Positions 50,401-62,349 of a stretch of 64,000 bases of DNA are shown here, piece by piece. Within the stretch, counting starts at the first letter, position 1, and each line of letters begins with the position of its first letter. This DNA is from Rostratula benghalensis (lineage: Eukaryota; Chordata; Aves; Charadriiformes; Rostratulidae): positions 255,169 to 319,168 of the forward strand of contig VXAI01000306.1 in the NCBI GenBank assembly GCA_013399305.1, read 5' to 3'. A program made the translations under genes and the position numbers. Under the pieces are notes generated by a model. The model ran no database searches. It was given only the letters and a program-made list of their open reading frames with translations, and was not told where the DNA came from.

Positions 50401-53400
50401 GACAATAAAATATTTTTTAGATTAATTTTTCTGAATTACCCATGCTTAACTTTTATCTCTCCAGATACCTATAAACACACAGGAAAAGGGCAATTTTTTG
50501 TTTCTCTAAGACTTATGTTTATATTTTATTTACAAATAATCAGAAGAGCTTAATTTTTTTAATCTTTCTGAATTACTATACATTAAAAAAAATCCCTCCA
50601 GTCCTTTTTAAAAGTTTCTTTTTCATTATATTTAAATTGTTTTTCTTACTCAGTGAACCCAAAAGCATTGAACTCTGCTTGGGCTACACAAACACTATCA
50701 CAAGAAGGTAGTTCTCTCTTATCTCCATTCTTACAAGTCTTTCTAAGTTTTTCTTCCCTCTTCATTACAAGTGTCTTTTTTTTGCCCCTCTTACACACTC
50801 AATTACATGCCATCCCCCAGTATGTAAATTGCTAGAGTTGAATATTACAGCATTTATTTAAAAGGTTGTGAAGAACAGAAACAGCAGCGAAGATTAATAT
50901 CAAATAATGGGCCTATTCAGTTTTTAGTCATCTTTAAGGTACTTACCTTGGATAAAATAAAATAAAAGATGCAAAATAATTCTAAGTTACACCTACGATT
51001 ATGTTGTAATAGAAAATTTAGTCTGGTTGCCTCCACAGGATGAAGTTTTGTTACAAGCAAGTTCTGCTTGGGGAGACATTTTCTACTTATCCCCAAAGGG
51101 GAGGCTCATGCTGGTGCACTGAAAGAGCAGCGCACACCCAGGTTCTGAGAGGCAGTTTTGTAGTGAGCCCAGACAGAAACAAGCACTTTACCTGTGGAGT
51201 TGGTTTTCCTCTGATACTTCTGTTTCCTTTCCGTGCAGCTCTCGCATAAAAGCTTGTTGTTCCCCATGAGGAGCTCTACAGAAGTGAACTGGTAAAGGCA
51301 GGACTGAACAGAACACTCCTTTGAGCTCGTTATGTAGCTTTGGGAAAGCGTCTGGAAAGCATTTTGGGGGTTTTGGGACAGCGGGGATTTGTCTACTGAG
51401 AAGAGGGAATTATTTGATAAAGGTACTGCCGGATCCCCACGGCTCAATTTTTTATCTTCATTTATAGCATCACAGAAGCTGAGTTTGGAGATGGCGCTGG
51501 AAATCATCTCATCCTTACCCTCGCCCGGTTTGCTGTGCGGTGTTTTAGCATTTAGGTGGTTGATGTGCAAAGCAGACAGGTTGCTGGACGGGCTGAAAGC
51601 CGTTTGCTGAGAAGCACTTTCACTTTCTGAGGCTTCGCTGTCTGCGTCGAAGCTGCTTTCGGAGCGGGTGGCTTCCTTCTCGCTGCCCTCCGTCTGGCTC
51701 CCGTTTACAGCCCAGTCAGCAGCTGCATCTTTGGAGCACGGGGTGCCAGAGCTACCTTCCAGCTCAAACTTTTTGGTTTTCTCCTGCATGATAACAGGAC
51801 TTCGTTCTTCTTCATTAGAGGAGGCTTTTCTGGCAAGCCGTCTCTCCTGGTTCAGTTGATTCTGCAAATGATGGCAGCGTTATTTCAGTAAGATGGGAGA
51901 GAAAGAGAAAAACAGATCTGTGATCTAAGATAGCTATGGAAACATAACAAATTCAAAGCAAATGAGATCTATCCTTTTGTATTCTCCACCTCTCATGTGT
52001 TCAAGCTAGTTATCTCCTTAAGATCTTTTTAAACCCACTTAGGATTAGAAACCTACACCCTAGTCAGCTAAGAGCATTATACTGACTGTAAGATCAATAC
52101 TTCTCACAACTAATTACACTCACTTTGTGACAGCTGGGGATGGCACATCTGAAGTGGTACTCTCTTAGTCTAACGTAAGCTTCTAAAAAGTTCTCAAGTT
52201 TAAGACAGGCTCCTCAACTCCCAACGGAGGCCTGAGCTGGTGAGCACCTCCAGAAGAAAATTCCTCTCACCTTGTTGGTGTTTGTCTTAGAATTAAATGA
52301 AACATCCCTACTCAGTTTTAAACTTTAAGCAAGAACTTAAGTCCAAATGAACGACAAAAAATAATCCTGAATATTTTCTTAATCAGGGTTTAAGCCTACA
52401 CTAAATAGATTACTTCATAATTCATTAATAAGCAAGTGAACAGTTTAGAATAAAAAAAAAAAAGAAGAAAATCCCAGTAAAAGTCGTTAGAAATTCCCCC
52501 AAATGTTTTCCATTAGGATCATTTCTTGTCTTCGTTAATCTTGTTTTATAAACAGAGAAGAAGAGGAGGAGCTTGTCTGAAATTATGGATAGTGGTCAGG
52601 GGTACTATCCAAAGAGTAGTCACAAAATTATTAAAATTATGGAGCTCCCCATTTCAGGAGAAAAGCCCAACAGGGAGTGTTCAGGTACCCCATCGCCTAC
52701 ACCACCACCCAACTGGACACCCCCTCCTTCCTTTTCCCAAGTGAACTTAGAAATTGATGAACTGAAGTCACAGAACATCAACAAACACTGACTGATTTCA
52801 ACAATTGTTTGGTTTGGATTAGAAGTTTTCCTGCAGAACTGATATATTACACTGAAAATAATTTTAAAGAAAGTGACTAGAATAGTGGTAAATATATGTC
52901 TGAAAAGATGGAGGAGGAGCAGAGAATCACAAAGTCTCACCAATTAGACAGATACACTTCAGAGGTCACTTTATTCAGTCTTATTGAAAGCCGAGTTGCT
53001 GCTTCCCTTAGTCTCTCTAATCTAGTTTGTTGAATCCATACTATATTTTATTTCCCTATTTTTGAAAACTTTTCAATAATTATGTTTTATTTATCGGTAT
53101 TAACGCTATTATTGAGGTAAAGCTCCTCTTGACATGAGGCCACATAACCCTCTATGGATGATAAGCCTTATTAAAACCCAGGATGTTAATAATGATAGTA
53201 TATGACACATAAACTCTACACAAAGGCTACACAAAACTCCCACCCCTGCAACCCTGGAAATTTCAGAATAAATTCAAGATGACTGCTTAGTGTGAGTATT
53301 TAAATTCTTACCTTCTCTTTTGTTAAAGTGTGTTTCTTGACAATTTTGGGTTGATTATTCAATGCAGTGATAGAAGAACAGTTATACTGACCAAGATCTG

Positions 53401-56400
53401 CCTCTTGTACACTTTTACCTTTACCTGTTCTTCCCAAAGGCACAGGTTTTGCCACCTACAAAATTAGAGAGGACATTAGGAAAGGAAATAATTTTGTATT
53501 CCTTTGCAACTTACAGAAAAGATGAATGCAGGTGGGTTTTTTCCCTTTAATTTAGAAAATAGTAACCTAAATAAATCCAATTAATTGGCTCCTGAATTGT
53601 AGTATAAGGCTACTTTCTAATTTTATTTATCATAAATACTGTCAACACCTTTGAAGGACCAACTGAGAGCCACAAGAACTAGGAAGGATAGAGAACTCCT
53701 ATACAGAATACAGACCAAGTAATCTATTCTAGTATTGTATAAACACACGTGGAGCTGTACTAGATGTGAATTTATCAAAGGAGACACAGCTCCCCACAAG
53801 TCAGTCTCTCGTGCAGCCCATCACCTTAAGATGTGATGAAGGAGCTGCTGCACATCACAGAATCACAGAATGATGTGGGGTTGGAAGGGACCTCTGAAGA
53901 TCATCTAGCCCAATCCCCTGCCAAAGCAGGTCCTCCTAGAGCAGGTTGCACAGGACCATGTCCAGGCAGATTTGGAATGTCTCCAGGGATGGAGACACCA
54001 CCACCATTCTGGGCAGCCTCTGCCAGGGCTCTGCCACCCTCAAAGGAAAGAAGTTCCTCCTCAGGCTTAGATGGAACTTCTTATGTACAAGTTTGTGCCC
54101 ATTTCCTCTTGTCCTGTCACTGGGAACCACTGCAAAAAGACTGGCCTCATGCTCTTGACATCCACCCTTTAAGGTGTTGATCAGATCCCCCCTCAGTCTC
54201 CTCTCCTCCAGACTAAAAAGACCCAAGTCCCTCAGCCTTTCCTTGTAAGAGAGATGTTCTAGGCCCCCTCATCATCTTTGTAGCCCTGCAGCAGCATATC
54301 TAGAGTACCAAGGAAAGAGACGACCATAAGGTAATGCACATCCTCAGGTAAGTGCAGTGATTGCTAAAAGCCAGATCTCTCTCTCTAACAGAACCTGTGA
54401 GGTTCCTGAGTTACACATGTGAGTTGGGAAGCACAGGGCCTGAATACTGAAAGTTAAAGCTTAAATTACTGAAAGTTAAAGCTTTTAGGAAAAGCTTTAA
54501 CTCCCACAGGCATCTGCACTCAGTGCAGCAACAGAGATGAAGAATTTATTACGAGCAGAACTGGTGTTTGGAGACAAGTATGTTTTATACCGGATTCAAT
54601 ACTACTTTAAATACTCTCCCTTAAATATTAATCTGCAGGATGGGGGAAGAACCACTCCCAACCCACCCACCTACCCCACAAACCTGAAATGAAAACCCCA
54701 AGTCCTGCAAAACCAGAGCACAGCCCTTCCAAGCAACACAGCTCCTCTGCAGCTAATGGAGGCGTTCTGCAAAATGCTGAACACGCCAGAATAAATATAC
54801 TCAAAGTCTACCCATCTTTTACACTGTCCCATTCCCTAGGTACACTTCACCCCAAGGGACTCAGCTTCTCTAGATGCAAACCAATAGGCGAGAATCTACC
54901 TTTCTGGACCTTAAAGAAAAAAAAATTATAATCACTCTATTCGTATAAGTATATACTAAAAATACTACTAAACCAAGCCAATCTTAGACCTATATATACT
55001 GTAAATCAAAATGCCCATTCGTTCCAAGTTTGAACTGATTTAAAATACTATACATTTATGAAATTGTATGTCTCTCTCTATATAAACAAAATCATATGAG
55101 CAGATGGATGCCAGTAAAAGTATGTATCGATAAGCACACATTTCTAGGCTTGAAGTCAAACTCTGTGTATATCCATAACCATCTTCATAAGGTATGTGAA
55201 AATAATCCACTGGAAGCAATAGTTATTTAGTACATATTCTGTTTCTTACCCTCTCCTCTATTATAGGAAGTGAAAGATCAATGAAAGGTTCTTTTACAGT
55301 TGAAATCTTGAAGAAAAAGAGAAAATGCATATTAAATGCAAAGAGGAATAAATGGGTTTAGCACATAACTCCCTTTTTAAAATTGTTATCAGAAACTACA
55401 AAAAGCTAATTTGTTACAAGATGCAGCAAAAGACAATGAAGAACTTCCCAGAAAGTTTTTTTGGGTTTGGGGTTGTGTTTTTTTTTTTTAGATTTTAAGT
55501 TAGTTCCAATTTTCTTTCTAACACCACACAAATTTAATCATACAGGCATAAAGGGCAAAAGCCATTCATCTGGGCACGAACCAGACCTAGAAGCAGTGTG
55601 GTGCTCAGTTTCTCTGAGCTCCTGAGAGATTTTTCAAGTTAGGTGGGCCTTCTAGATGGTACAGTTCTGCAGAAAGCCACCGTGTAGAGTGTTCTGACCC
55701 CGGGACACTTCTGTGCAGGCGTCTGACCTCGTACACTGTTAAGTAACAAGGACCGGTTAATGACAGTTAGATGACAGGTTCTAACCTGACACTCTCAGAA
55801 AAAAAATCAAGTCAGGCTCACTGGTTACAGCCAAAAGCTTTATTAGAACTTTTCAAGCATAACATACACTAGTAATTGTTAAGTCCAGTCACTGGGGGAT
55901 TGAAAAAAATACCAACTTTCTTTTCTGTACTGAAATTTTGTTTTGCCATTTATAAGCCCAAATAAAATCTAAGCTGAAACTGGAAATATCTGGCAAATCA
56001 TACCTAAAGACATTCTCTCTCAGCACTTTCCACCTGCCTTTATGAGCAGAACATCTCATCCCAGCCTGGTTTTTTTAAGCTCGCTCTCTTGCTGTCACCA
56101 AATTCCTTCCAAAACTGACTTATCTTACCTCTGGAAAGCCTGAAAAACAAGGCCTTAAAAAAAATAATTATATATATCATGTTGTAAGTTACCAGACACA
56201 ATCATGCCCTCAGTTACTGTCATCATTGCCCTTCTCTTACACCTGTGACCCTGTCTTCCCCCTGCAACGTTTGACAGGACCTGTAGGCTTATTTTTACCT
56301 GTTGTGCAGGGACTCGGCATGGTTTCGGTTCCAGCAAAGTAATAAATGAGAACAAAACCATTGTAACTATGATGGCTGACTGCCTGATGAGCCACCCTCA

Positions 56401-59400
56401 GACAGGGGCTCCTCTAAAGACTTGAGTTCTCATGAACAAACATAAGTCAAATATATCTTTGCCGCCGCAGGCAAAGGGAAGTGAACACTGAACTCCTCCT
56501 CAGAGGGATACAGCTGGCAAATTCTCAAGCCTTCTGCAGGCAGAATATCAGAATCCAGCACAAATAAATGGGACACAGAAAATGCATACACCCTCTATTT
56601 TGCATATAGTCAAAGTTCTTCATTGCTACTAGCAGCACATCGAAGTGTTATCTGCACAGCACACAGAGGGAAGTTTACCTGGCACTGCAGGACTGTGCTT
56701 AATTATTCAGGCTGATTGATCTACTTACTCTCTATAATATGAAATATAATGTTTGAAACCAAGCACAAATGTAACATTCAATTAGAAAAGTCATGCAAAT
56801 AAGGTTTTTTCTCTTCCAAAGTTAAAGAAAATTATAAGGAGCATGGAAAGCATTTATGATGAAATGTCAGTAATATTAATTATGAAAGGAATATGGTGTT
56901 TATTAGAGTTATTACATTAATTATCAAAAACACTTCAAGTAAAAAAATGTAATTTTAGCATTTCCCCACTCATGCTAATTCAAAGTAAGTAATTTCCAAT
57001 TTTCAGGTATATCCCAGAGGAGTAGGCAGGAGGATTGATGTTTTAAGATAGGTAAGTCCTTTAAAAATACCAAATAAAATTGGGGCGTTACACGGAAGAT
57101 TGTAGAATTTGGAACCTCCAGCCTTAAGTCAGATATAAAATCAAGCCCAGTATTTGAATCTTTTTTGAATTCGAGGTACCCCTCTTCTGAGGTTTGCGGA
57201 GGATAATGCTTTAAAGAAGGAATAAATCATTTTAAATGAGAAACTTTCAATAAAGTCTTGCTTTTACAAACAAACAAACAAGTATAAAATTGGCAACACA
57301 ATTTTATACTTTCAAGACAATGTAATCAAACCAGTAAGTGATCTATTCCACATCAAACCAAATTCCAGAATACCTACATTTTCACATTCCTCACACATGA
57401 CAGTGCTAGTCAATTCACCAACAAAGATCCTATCTATGAAGTTCATCTTCACACCCTCTCTTCCATATGCTGAAAAAACATTGCCTTTTTTAAATGTGAA
57501 AAATAACAGATCCAATGCCACACTATAAGTACAACAAAATTCTTTCAAGATTTATTGTGAAAGCACAATTTTAAACATATTCAAAACGTTTTGAACACAA
57601 TACAATAACTAATGCATCATATACTGTATTATCTCAGCATTTCAAAATATTTTAGCGATAAGATTCCCTTTTATGCTTCCCTTCCCCACATACTGTAACA
57701 GAATTATAATACTGTATCTCTCAAGAAGAAGCCTTTTTAATAAAATCTCAGTTTTCTTTGGAATACATAATATCATATTGATATAGACACCAGGGTAGCA
57801 GACAGGTTATCACCCTTTCTAAATGGTTTTTGAAACCATAAAACTCTAAAAAAGGAGACCAAAGCCTGTTCTAATACATCTCTGTGCCTTAATTCTTGCA
57901 GATTTGGGAAGGGTGACTTTCCAAACAGCTTAACTGTTATTAAGACCTTAATGAAAACAAAATCCCCCAAATTATAACGTTTGCATAAACACACAAACAA
58001 TTTAATTAAAAATGCTCATTTGGAAAAAAAAAATGCCTTTTTTGGTAACAGCTTCCTCTCTTGGCTCTGTAATAATGTTTAGAGCACTTGCAGTATCAGC
58101 CAGCTGACAGAAATCAGTTTTATTTATGGCAAGTGGCCTCTCTGAGTGATACAGTGATTGTGGCTACAGAACAAACCTGAAGATGCAGCAAACTGTTTTT
58201 GAAAGCAACATGAAATTCTATTTATTATTATAAGAGGCATTATTAATACGGGGGGACCCTTTATCCTGGATGCAAAGATGCAAGTTAGCACATGCTAAGC
58301 TCTTTGTCCTTTAGATACACACTAGATGGCACTAGTACAACACACAAGAAAAGTCTTGAAACTACAGTACTATGGGACTGCTGTTTGCAATAGTCAGGTT
58401 TGAAAAAAAAATGGGCATTTTAAAAATTTGTGCATTTTTCAAAGTATTCAATAAAGAGCTGCATACCTTTCACTTTTCTTCTAGTGTCTTCATCTGCTGT
58501 CTTAGTAGTCGGGTTATTAAATGCTTTTAAGATGCCAGTTTGTATACGCTATAATTAAACCAAACAAAACATTTAGAAAGTATTTCAGGTGCAAACATGT
58601 TAAAAAGTATTAATACATGATTAGATTTTATCTGCTCTGATTTCTGTAAAATAAGCATAATTTTATACTTTAAAACTACTGTTGTTACAAATGGTGTCAA
58701 AGCTACATGAGTTTAACTCTAGAAGGTAACCATGGAAAAATTTCCTCCCCTTAAAAAGGGAGCTGTTGTAGAGCACTTGAGAGGTTATCAAGAAACTGTT
58801 AAGATTTTTGGTGAACAAATACTTTCCACTTCTTCCACTGCTGGGGCAGTGGGGTGAGGAAATGCTGAAGAGAAATGGCCCGATTGCTAGGATACAAAAC
58901 ACTTGAAGGCAGCCAAGTGTCTTTCAGTGGCAGGATTTCGCTGCCTGTGGTTGGGCAGTATTTTTATTACTTCTGTTTACTTTCTAACGCTGCGCGTTGC
59001 AAAGTTATGCTAGAAAACCTTAGGAGAGATACAAAGCTTTTTACCAATCCATATAAACACTTGCTCAGAAAATCCTAAAAAACCCAATGTTTTTGAAAGA
59101 AGGAAAGTTGTGCAGGTGAGCAGGGGGTGCTACCCCTGCTATTTCTCAGCTGCCCGGGGACAGGGAGATGCTGTGTTCCCCAGAGGTGAAGCCCCTGAGC
59201 ACAAGGGTGGCTCAGCCCAGTACCGGGCTGGGAAGCCAGAGGCTGGGTCAGGTTGGGGGCCAGGGAACACAGCAGCCTGCATGACCCCTGCTTCCCTTCC
59301 TCCTGGAAAACACACTGGCTCTCTAATCCACACACTCAGGTATATCCTGGATGGTCTCCTACACTGGTGTGCAAACAACATTCAGAATGACACATGTCCC

Positions 59401-62349
59401 TGGTCACTGAAGTCACACTTAGAGCAAAGCACCATCCTAGAGACAAACAGCGGTATCAAACCTTCTGGGAGTAACCCAAACCCTGTGTCCTAACAGGAAA
59501 AGGATCATAAATAACTCTTGTTTGCAGGCAGCAAATACCACTTGCAAGCCATGTATTGCGCTGCACGGGAGGTTCGGTTTCCAGCCCAGGCACCCATCAG
59601 ACCATGTCATACTCCTACCTTGTGAGTATGTGACCTGGCTTGTGAATTAACTCCCGCTGCCCCAAGCTCAGCTTTGTTCATCTTAAAGCCAACAATATAC
59701 TAAAAAGGACTAATCAATAGGTGGTTCATGAAGTCGAGCACCATAAATGGGTTTCGGGCCATAAGCAACCCTTTTGTTGGGATTAGCTCGTTGAACCATT
59801 TATTTAGGTCAAAGAAAGACATAGTCTTTGAATGGGCAGGGCACTGGGGACAATGGCAGCAGACATTAATCAATTAGCAGCAGGGTTCAGCCACTTCAGG
59901 CCCTGGTGTGAAACCATCTCCAGCCCACATTGCTGGAAACGGCAGACGCTATGTCATCTTCACTGTAGTATCAACAAGCTTTTATCTTAAAAAAACTCAC
60001 TTGCCTACATCCACACTTTCTAACATTTTTTAGCAGGGACAGGGACAAGTTCAACACTGGTGTCGGATACGAGATACAAAACCAGGGAGAGGAGGGAAAA
60101 GTGCCATGAAGTTTTTTGTTAGCTCCCATAACTAGTGCCATGGTATATATCATACTCATTTCTCATCAAAACCATCAGGGTTTAAAAAAAAAAACAAAAC
60201 AAAAACAAAACCCTAATCCCAGTAGGGACAGGGAAGTGGGGACAGCCATGTTTCGCTCTTTCACAGGGGGACAGCAAAGCAGGGCTGTTCCCTCTTCTGA
60301 GGGTACAAGCGGTGTGAAAGAGAAAGGTTAGGGGCTGTCACCCCTGACACAGGGTAGCAGACAGGTTGCTGCAGGCAGGCTGTCCCCAGCCAGAGCCAGC
60401 GTGGTGGGGAGGCCATGGGGCAGCTGCTGGGCTCCTGCCGGGGTCACCACGGGCCTGACATTCACCATTTGTCACACCACCTACAGACCCAAAGCACAGG
60501 GTAATTAAATAAAATTTAAAAAAAAAAAAAAAAGACTGAGAGCTTTTACTAGTACTGTCTGTGGTGGAGAAGCCTGAGGTGATAAAGACATGTTTGTAGA
60601 GAGCTGGGGTTGTTCAGCCTGGAGAAGAGAAGGCTCCGGGGAGACCTTATTGTGGCCTTCAAGTACCTCAAAGGGGGCTACAGGAGAGATGGGGAGGGAC
60701 TCTTTATCAGGGAGTGTAGTGATAGGACGAGGTTTTAAACTGAAAGAGGAGAGATTGAGATTAGATACTAGGAAGGAAATTTTGTCTTTGAGGGTGGTGA
60801 GACACTGGAACTGTGAGAAAGAAGTTGTGGATGCCCCTTTTCCCTGGAGGTGTTCAAGGCCAGGCTGGATGAGGCTTTGAGTGACCTGGTCTAGAGGGAG
60901 GTGTCCCTGCCCAGCGCAGGGAGGTTGGAACCAGGTGATCTTTAAGGTCCCTCCCAATCTAAACCAGTCTATGATTCTGTGGCAATGCACCACTAGGGCA
61001 GCAGAAGGGTGCAATTGCAGGGCAGGGTGGGAGCAACCTCTCCCTGCTCAGTGACGGGGGCAGCAGAAATACTGCCCAAAAGGTCACTTAAAATTCTTAC
61101 CAGCTTCCATTACCTTCTCGTGGTAGCTGCTGTAGCTGTCACCACTCTCTAGTAATAAACTATTCAAAAGGCAAATACAAACCCAGGTTCTCATAATGAT
61201 AGCACATTCACTGGTGAAACTGGAGATTGACTTGAGGGGAAAGCACCACCACCTACTGGAGAAGCTGCTCAGTTTGTATTTTCCATATTTTATTACATGA
61301 AAATCAGCAAACAACAAAATACAGTCTCCCACTACTACAAAAAGACGACAAATGTTTTTTAACTAAGGTCAGCTGCTTCGGTTGTGTACCCTGTTCAACA
61401 CCCCATTTTTTAAGTGTGACAAAATGAAAGTTTAGCTGTTTCTCCCTGTTCAGTTCTGCTTATGGTCAACCGTATTTCTGACAAAACCTGTATATATTAA
61501 TATTCTGGCAGGATGGGGATTTGTTCTGCATTACTCTAGTGCCAGGAACTGGGCTCGGACACAGCTTTGTGACTCATTTCCAAGATAATTCAGCTCAGGA
61601 TCATGACATTCATCACATTGCTAAATAAGAGGGAAGAGGAAATATGCTGGTCAGAAGGAGATTTAAGGGTCACCTTTTGCTGAAACTTCTAAAAAGCTAT
61701 TTACCAAAATATCATCTGAAAAGAAGGGTACAATATTAAGTCAGGCAGACGGAATTTGATATGGTCAAAATGGTTTGAGCAAGCAAACGCACACTTCCTT
61801 GTGTTCCTCTGCAGGAGGCAGAAATAACAAAGCAAAAGAAACATGAGAAAAATCACACATTTTTACTATAACAGGTTATATACTTGTCATGCAAGGATGT
61901 AGATTTTCAATACTGAAAAAGCAACACCTTATTTATAAAACAAGTAGTTCTTCACACTTTAAAGAGATACAAGAAACGTTATGTTTTATTTTTGTCTGAA
62001 TTTTTTCACTTAAATAGATTTCAGTGAAAATTATGGGCAGGCCCACAGCTAGAAGCTGATTATTTCTGTCCCAAAGCTTTACCCTGAAACACACTTTGTC
62101 AGTGATGTCAGAGGCCCTACTTCTACCTTCTTGACCATCTAGAAGTCCTTTTATGTCTTTTAATTTTTTTTTAATAAAGGCAAACAATTTGAATTCTTAA
62201 CATTATAATGATATATAATGCAGCCAAGTAAGTTCTTCAAAAACACACACAAAGATGTTACCTTTGTTTCTTCAATCCTCATTGCATCCAGCAGATAGTG
62301 CAGAAGCTCCTGGCTGTCTTGCTGCTGGAACCCCTTAAATCGAGGAGCC
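47364..62349 (-). CDS. USP45: USP45, ubiquitin-specific protease 45 (partial: ten 3' exons, 534 aa)
   Basis: USP45 is a cysteine protease of the USP family that removes ubiquitin from proteins; known substrates include ERCC1. Exons from 5' to 3' are 62262-62349, 58467-58548, 57378-57469, 55250-55306, 53312-53455, 51192-51861, 49426-49523, 48945-49031, 48330-48483 and 47364-47497, with consistent phases. Seen in order: [15 protein letters not shown] (Gln-Asp box); CEEC and, after a long insert, CESC, the two halves of the USP zinc ribbon; [27 protein letters not shown]; the His box [12 protein letters not shown] with the catalytic His codon at 48406-48408; [12 protein letters not shown] with the third catalytic Asp codon at 47445-47447; and the end [11 protein letters not shown]. 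The ZnF-UBP domain and the Cys box (NLGNTCF-type) must lie beyond 64000. Every block matches USP45 rather than the related USP16. Confidence 0.95.
48330..48483 (-). CDS. USP45: USP45 exon with the catalytic His box
   Basis: Encodes [20 protein letters not shown], then [19 protein letters not shown]. The His in GGHYAAY is the catalytic base. The donor is GTAGGTAC. Confidence 0.96.
48856..48875. repeat. ATC trinucleotide run
   Basis: Six ATC units in a USP45 intron, about 70 bases downstream of exon 48945-49031. Confidence 0.85.
48945..49031 (-). CDS. USP45: USP45 87-base exon
   Basis: Encodes [16 protein letters not shown] and [13 protein letters not shown]. The donor GTACCAATT is weak. Frame-preserving length. 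Confidence 0.95.
49426..49523 (-). CDS. USP45: USP45 exon with LHLKRF motif
   Basis: Encodes [20 protein letters not shown] and [12 protein letters not shown], the conserved USP core strand. The acceptor is TTCATAAATACAG and the donor GTAAAAGG. Confidence 0.95.
49524..51191 (-). other. USP45: USP45 intron
   Basis: About 1.7 kb, AT-rich. No repeats or RNA genes recognised. Confidence 0.75.
51192..51861 (-). CDS. USP45: USP45 large exon: catalytic-domain insert and second zinc-ribbon half
   Basis: A 670-base exon. It starts [20 protein letters not shown], passes through a Ser/Glu/Asp-rich stretch ([19 protein letters not shown]), then the conserved [20 protein letters not shown] and [20 protein letters not shown] with CESC. 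The first half is poorly conserved; the second is a strong USP45 match. The donor is GTAAAGTG. Confidence 0.95.
51862..53311 (-). other. USP45: USP45 intron
   Basis: About 1.45 kb, AT-rich. Nothing recognised. Confidence 0.75.
53312..53455 (-). CDS. USP45: USP45 exon within the insert
   Basis: Encodes [20 protein letters not shown] and [20 protein letters not shown] in 48 codons. Low conservation apart from the boundaries. The acceptor is CTAATTTTGTAG and the donor GTAAGAATTT. Confidence 0.9.
53456..55249 (-). other. USP45: USP45 intron with a CR1 copy
   Basis: About 1.8 kb, containing the CR1 fragment 53854-54290. The rest is AT-rich and unassigned. Confidence 0.75.
53854..54290 (-). mobile_element. 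CR1 LINE fragment (3' end), reverse orientation
   Basis: Starts ATCACAGAATCACAGAATGA and continues as the reverse complement of the CR1 3' end (GGTTGGAAGGGACCTCTGAA, GGAACTTCTTATGTACAAG, CCCCTCAGTCTCCTCTCCTC). Same subfamily as 41479 and 44848. Confidence 0.92.
55250..55306 (-). CDS. USP45: USP45 57-base exon
   Basis: Encodes [19 protein letters not shown], the conserved strand after the first CxxC of the USP fold. The acceptor is TTTTTCTTCAAG and the donor GTAAGAAAC. Confidence 0.95.
55307..57377 (-). other. USP45: USP45 intron
   Basis: About 2.1 kb, AT-rich. No repeat family or RNA gene recognised. Confidence 0.75.
57378..57469 (-). CDS. USP45: USP45 exon with first zinc-ribbon half
   Basis: Encodes [20 protein letters not shown] and [15 protein letters not shown] pairs with CESC of the 51192-51861 exon. 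The donor is GTAGGTATTC. Confidence 0.96.
58467..58548 (-). CDS. USP45: USP45 exon
   Basis: Encodes [20 protein letters not shown] and DTRRKVK. The acceptor is GGTTTAATTATAG and the donor GTATGCAGC. Confidence 0.95.
58549..62261 (-). other. USP45: USP45 intron (3.7 kb)
   Basis: Contains a CR1 copy at 60597-60981, an A-run at 60518-60533, and GC-richer unassigned blocks near 59100-59330 and 60220-60480. No exon recognised. Confidence 0.7.
60597..60981 (+). mobile_element. CR1 LINE fragment (3' end)
   Basis: GAGAGCTGGGGTTGTTCAGCC start, GGGACTCTTTATCAGGGAGT, GAGGGTGGTGAGACACTGGA, tail CTATGATTCTGTGG. Same subfamily as 8694-9315. It directly follows an A-run. Confidence 0.92.
62262..62349 (-). 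CDS. USP45: USP45 exon with the QDSQE box (most 5' exon in the window)
   Basis: Encodes [20 protein letters not shown] and DAMRIEETK, the Gln/Asp box that follows the Cys box in all USPs. The acceptor is CTTCTTCCATAG and the donor GTAACATC. Confidence 0.96.
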
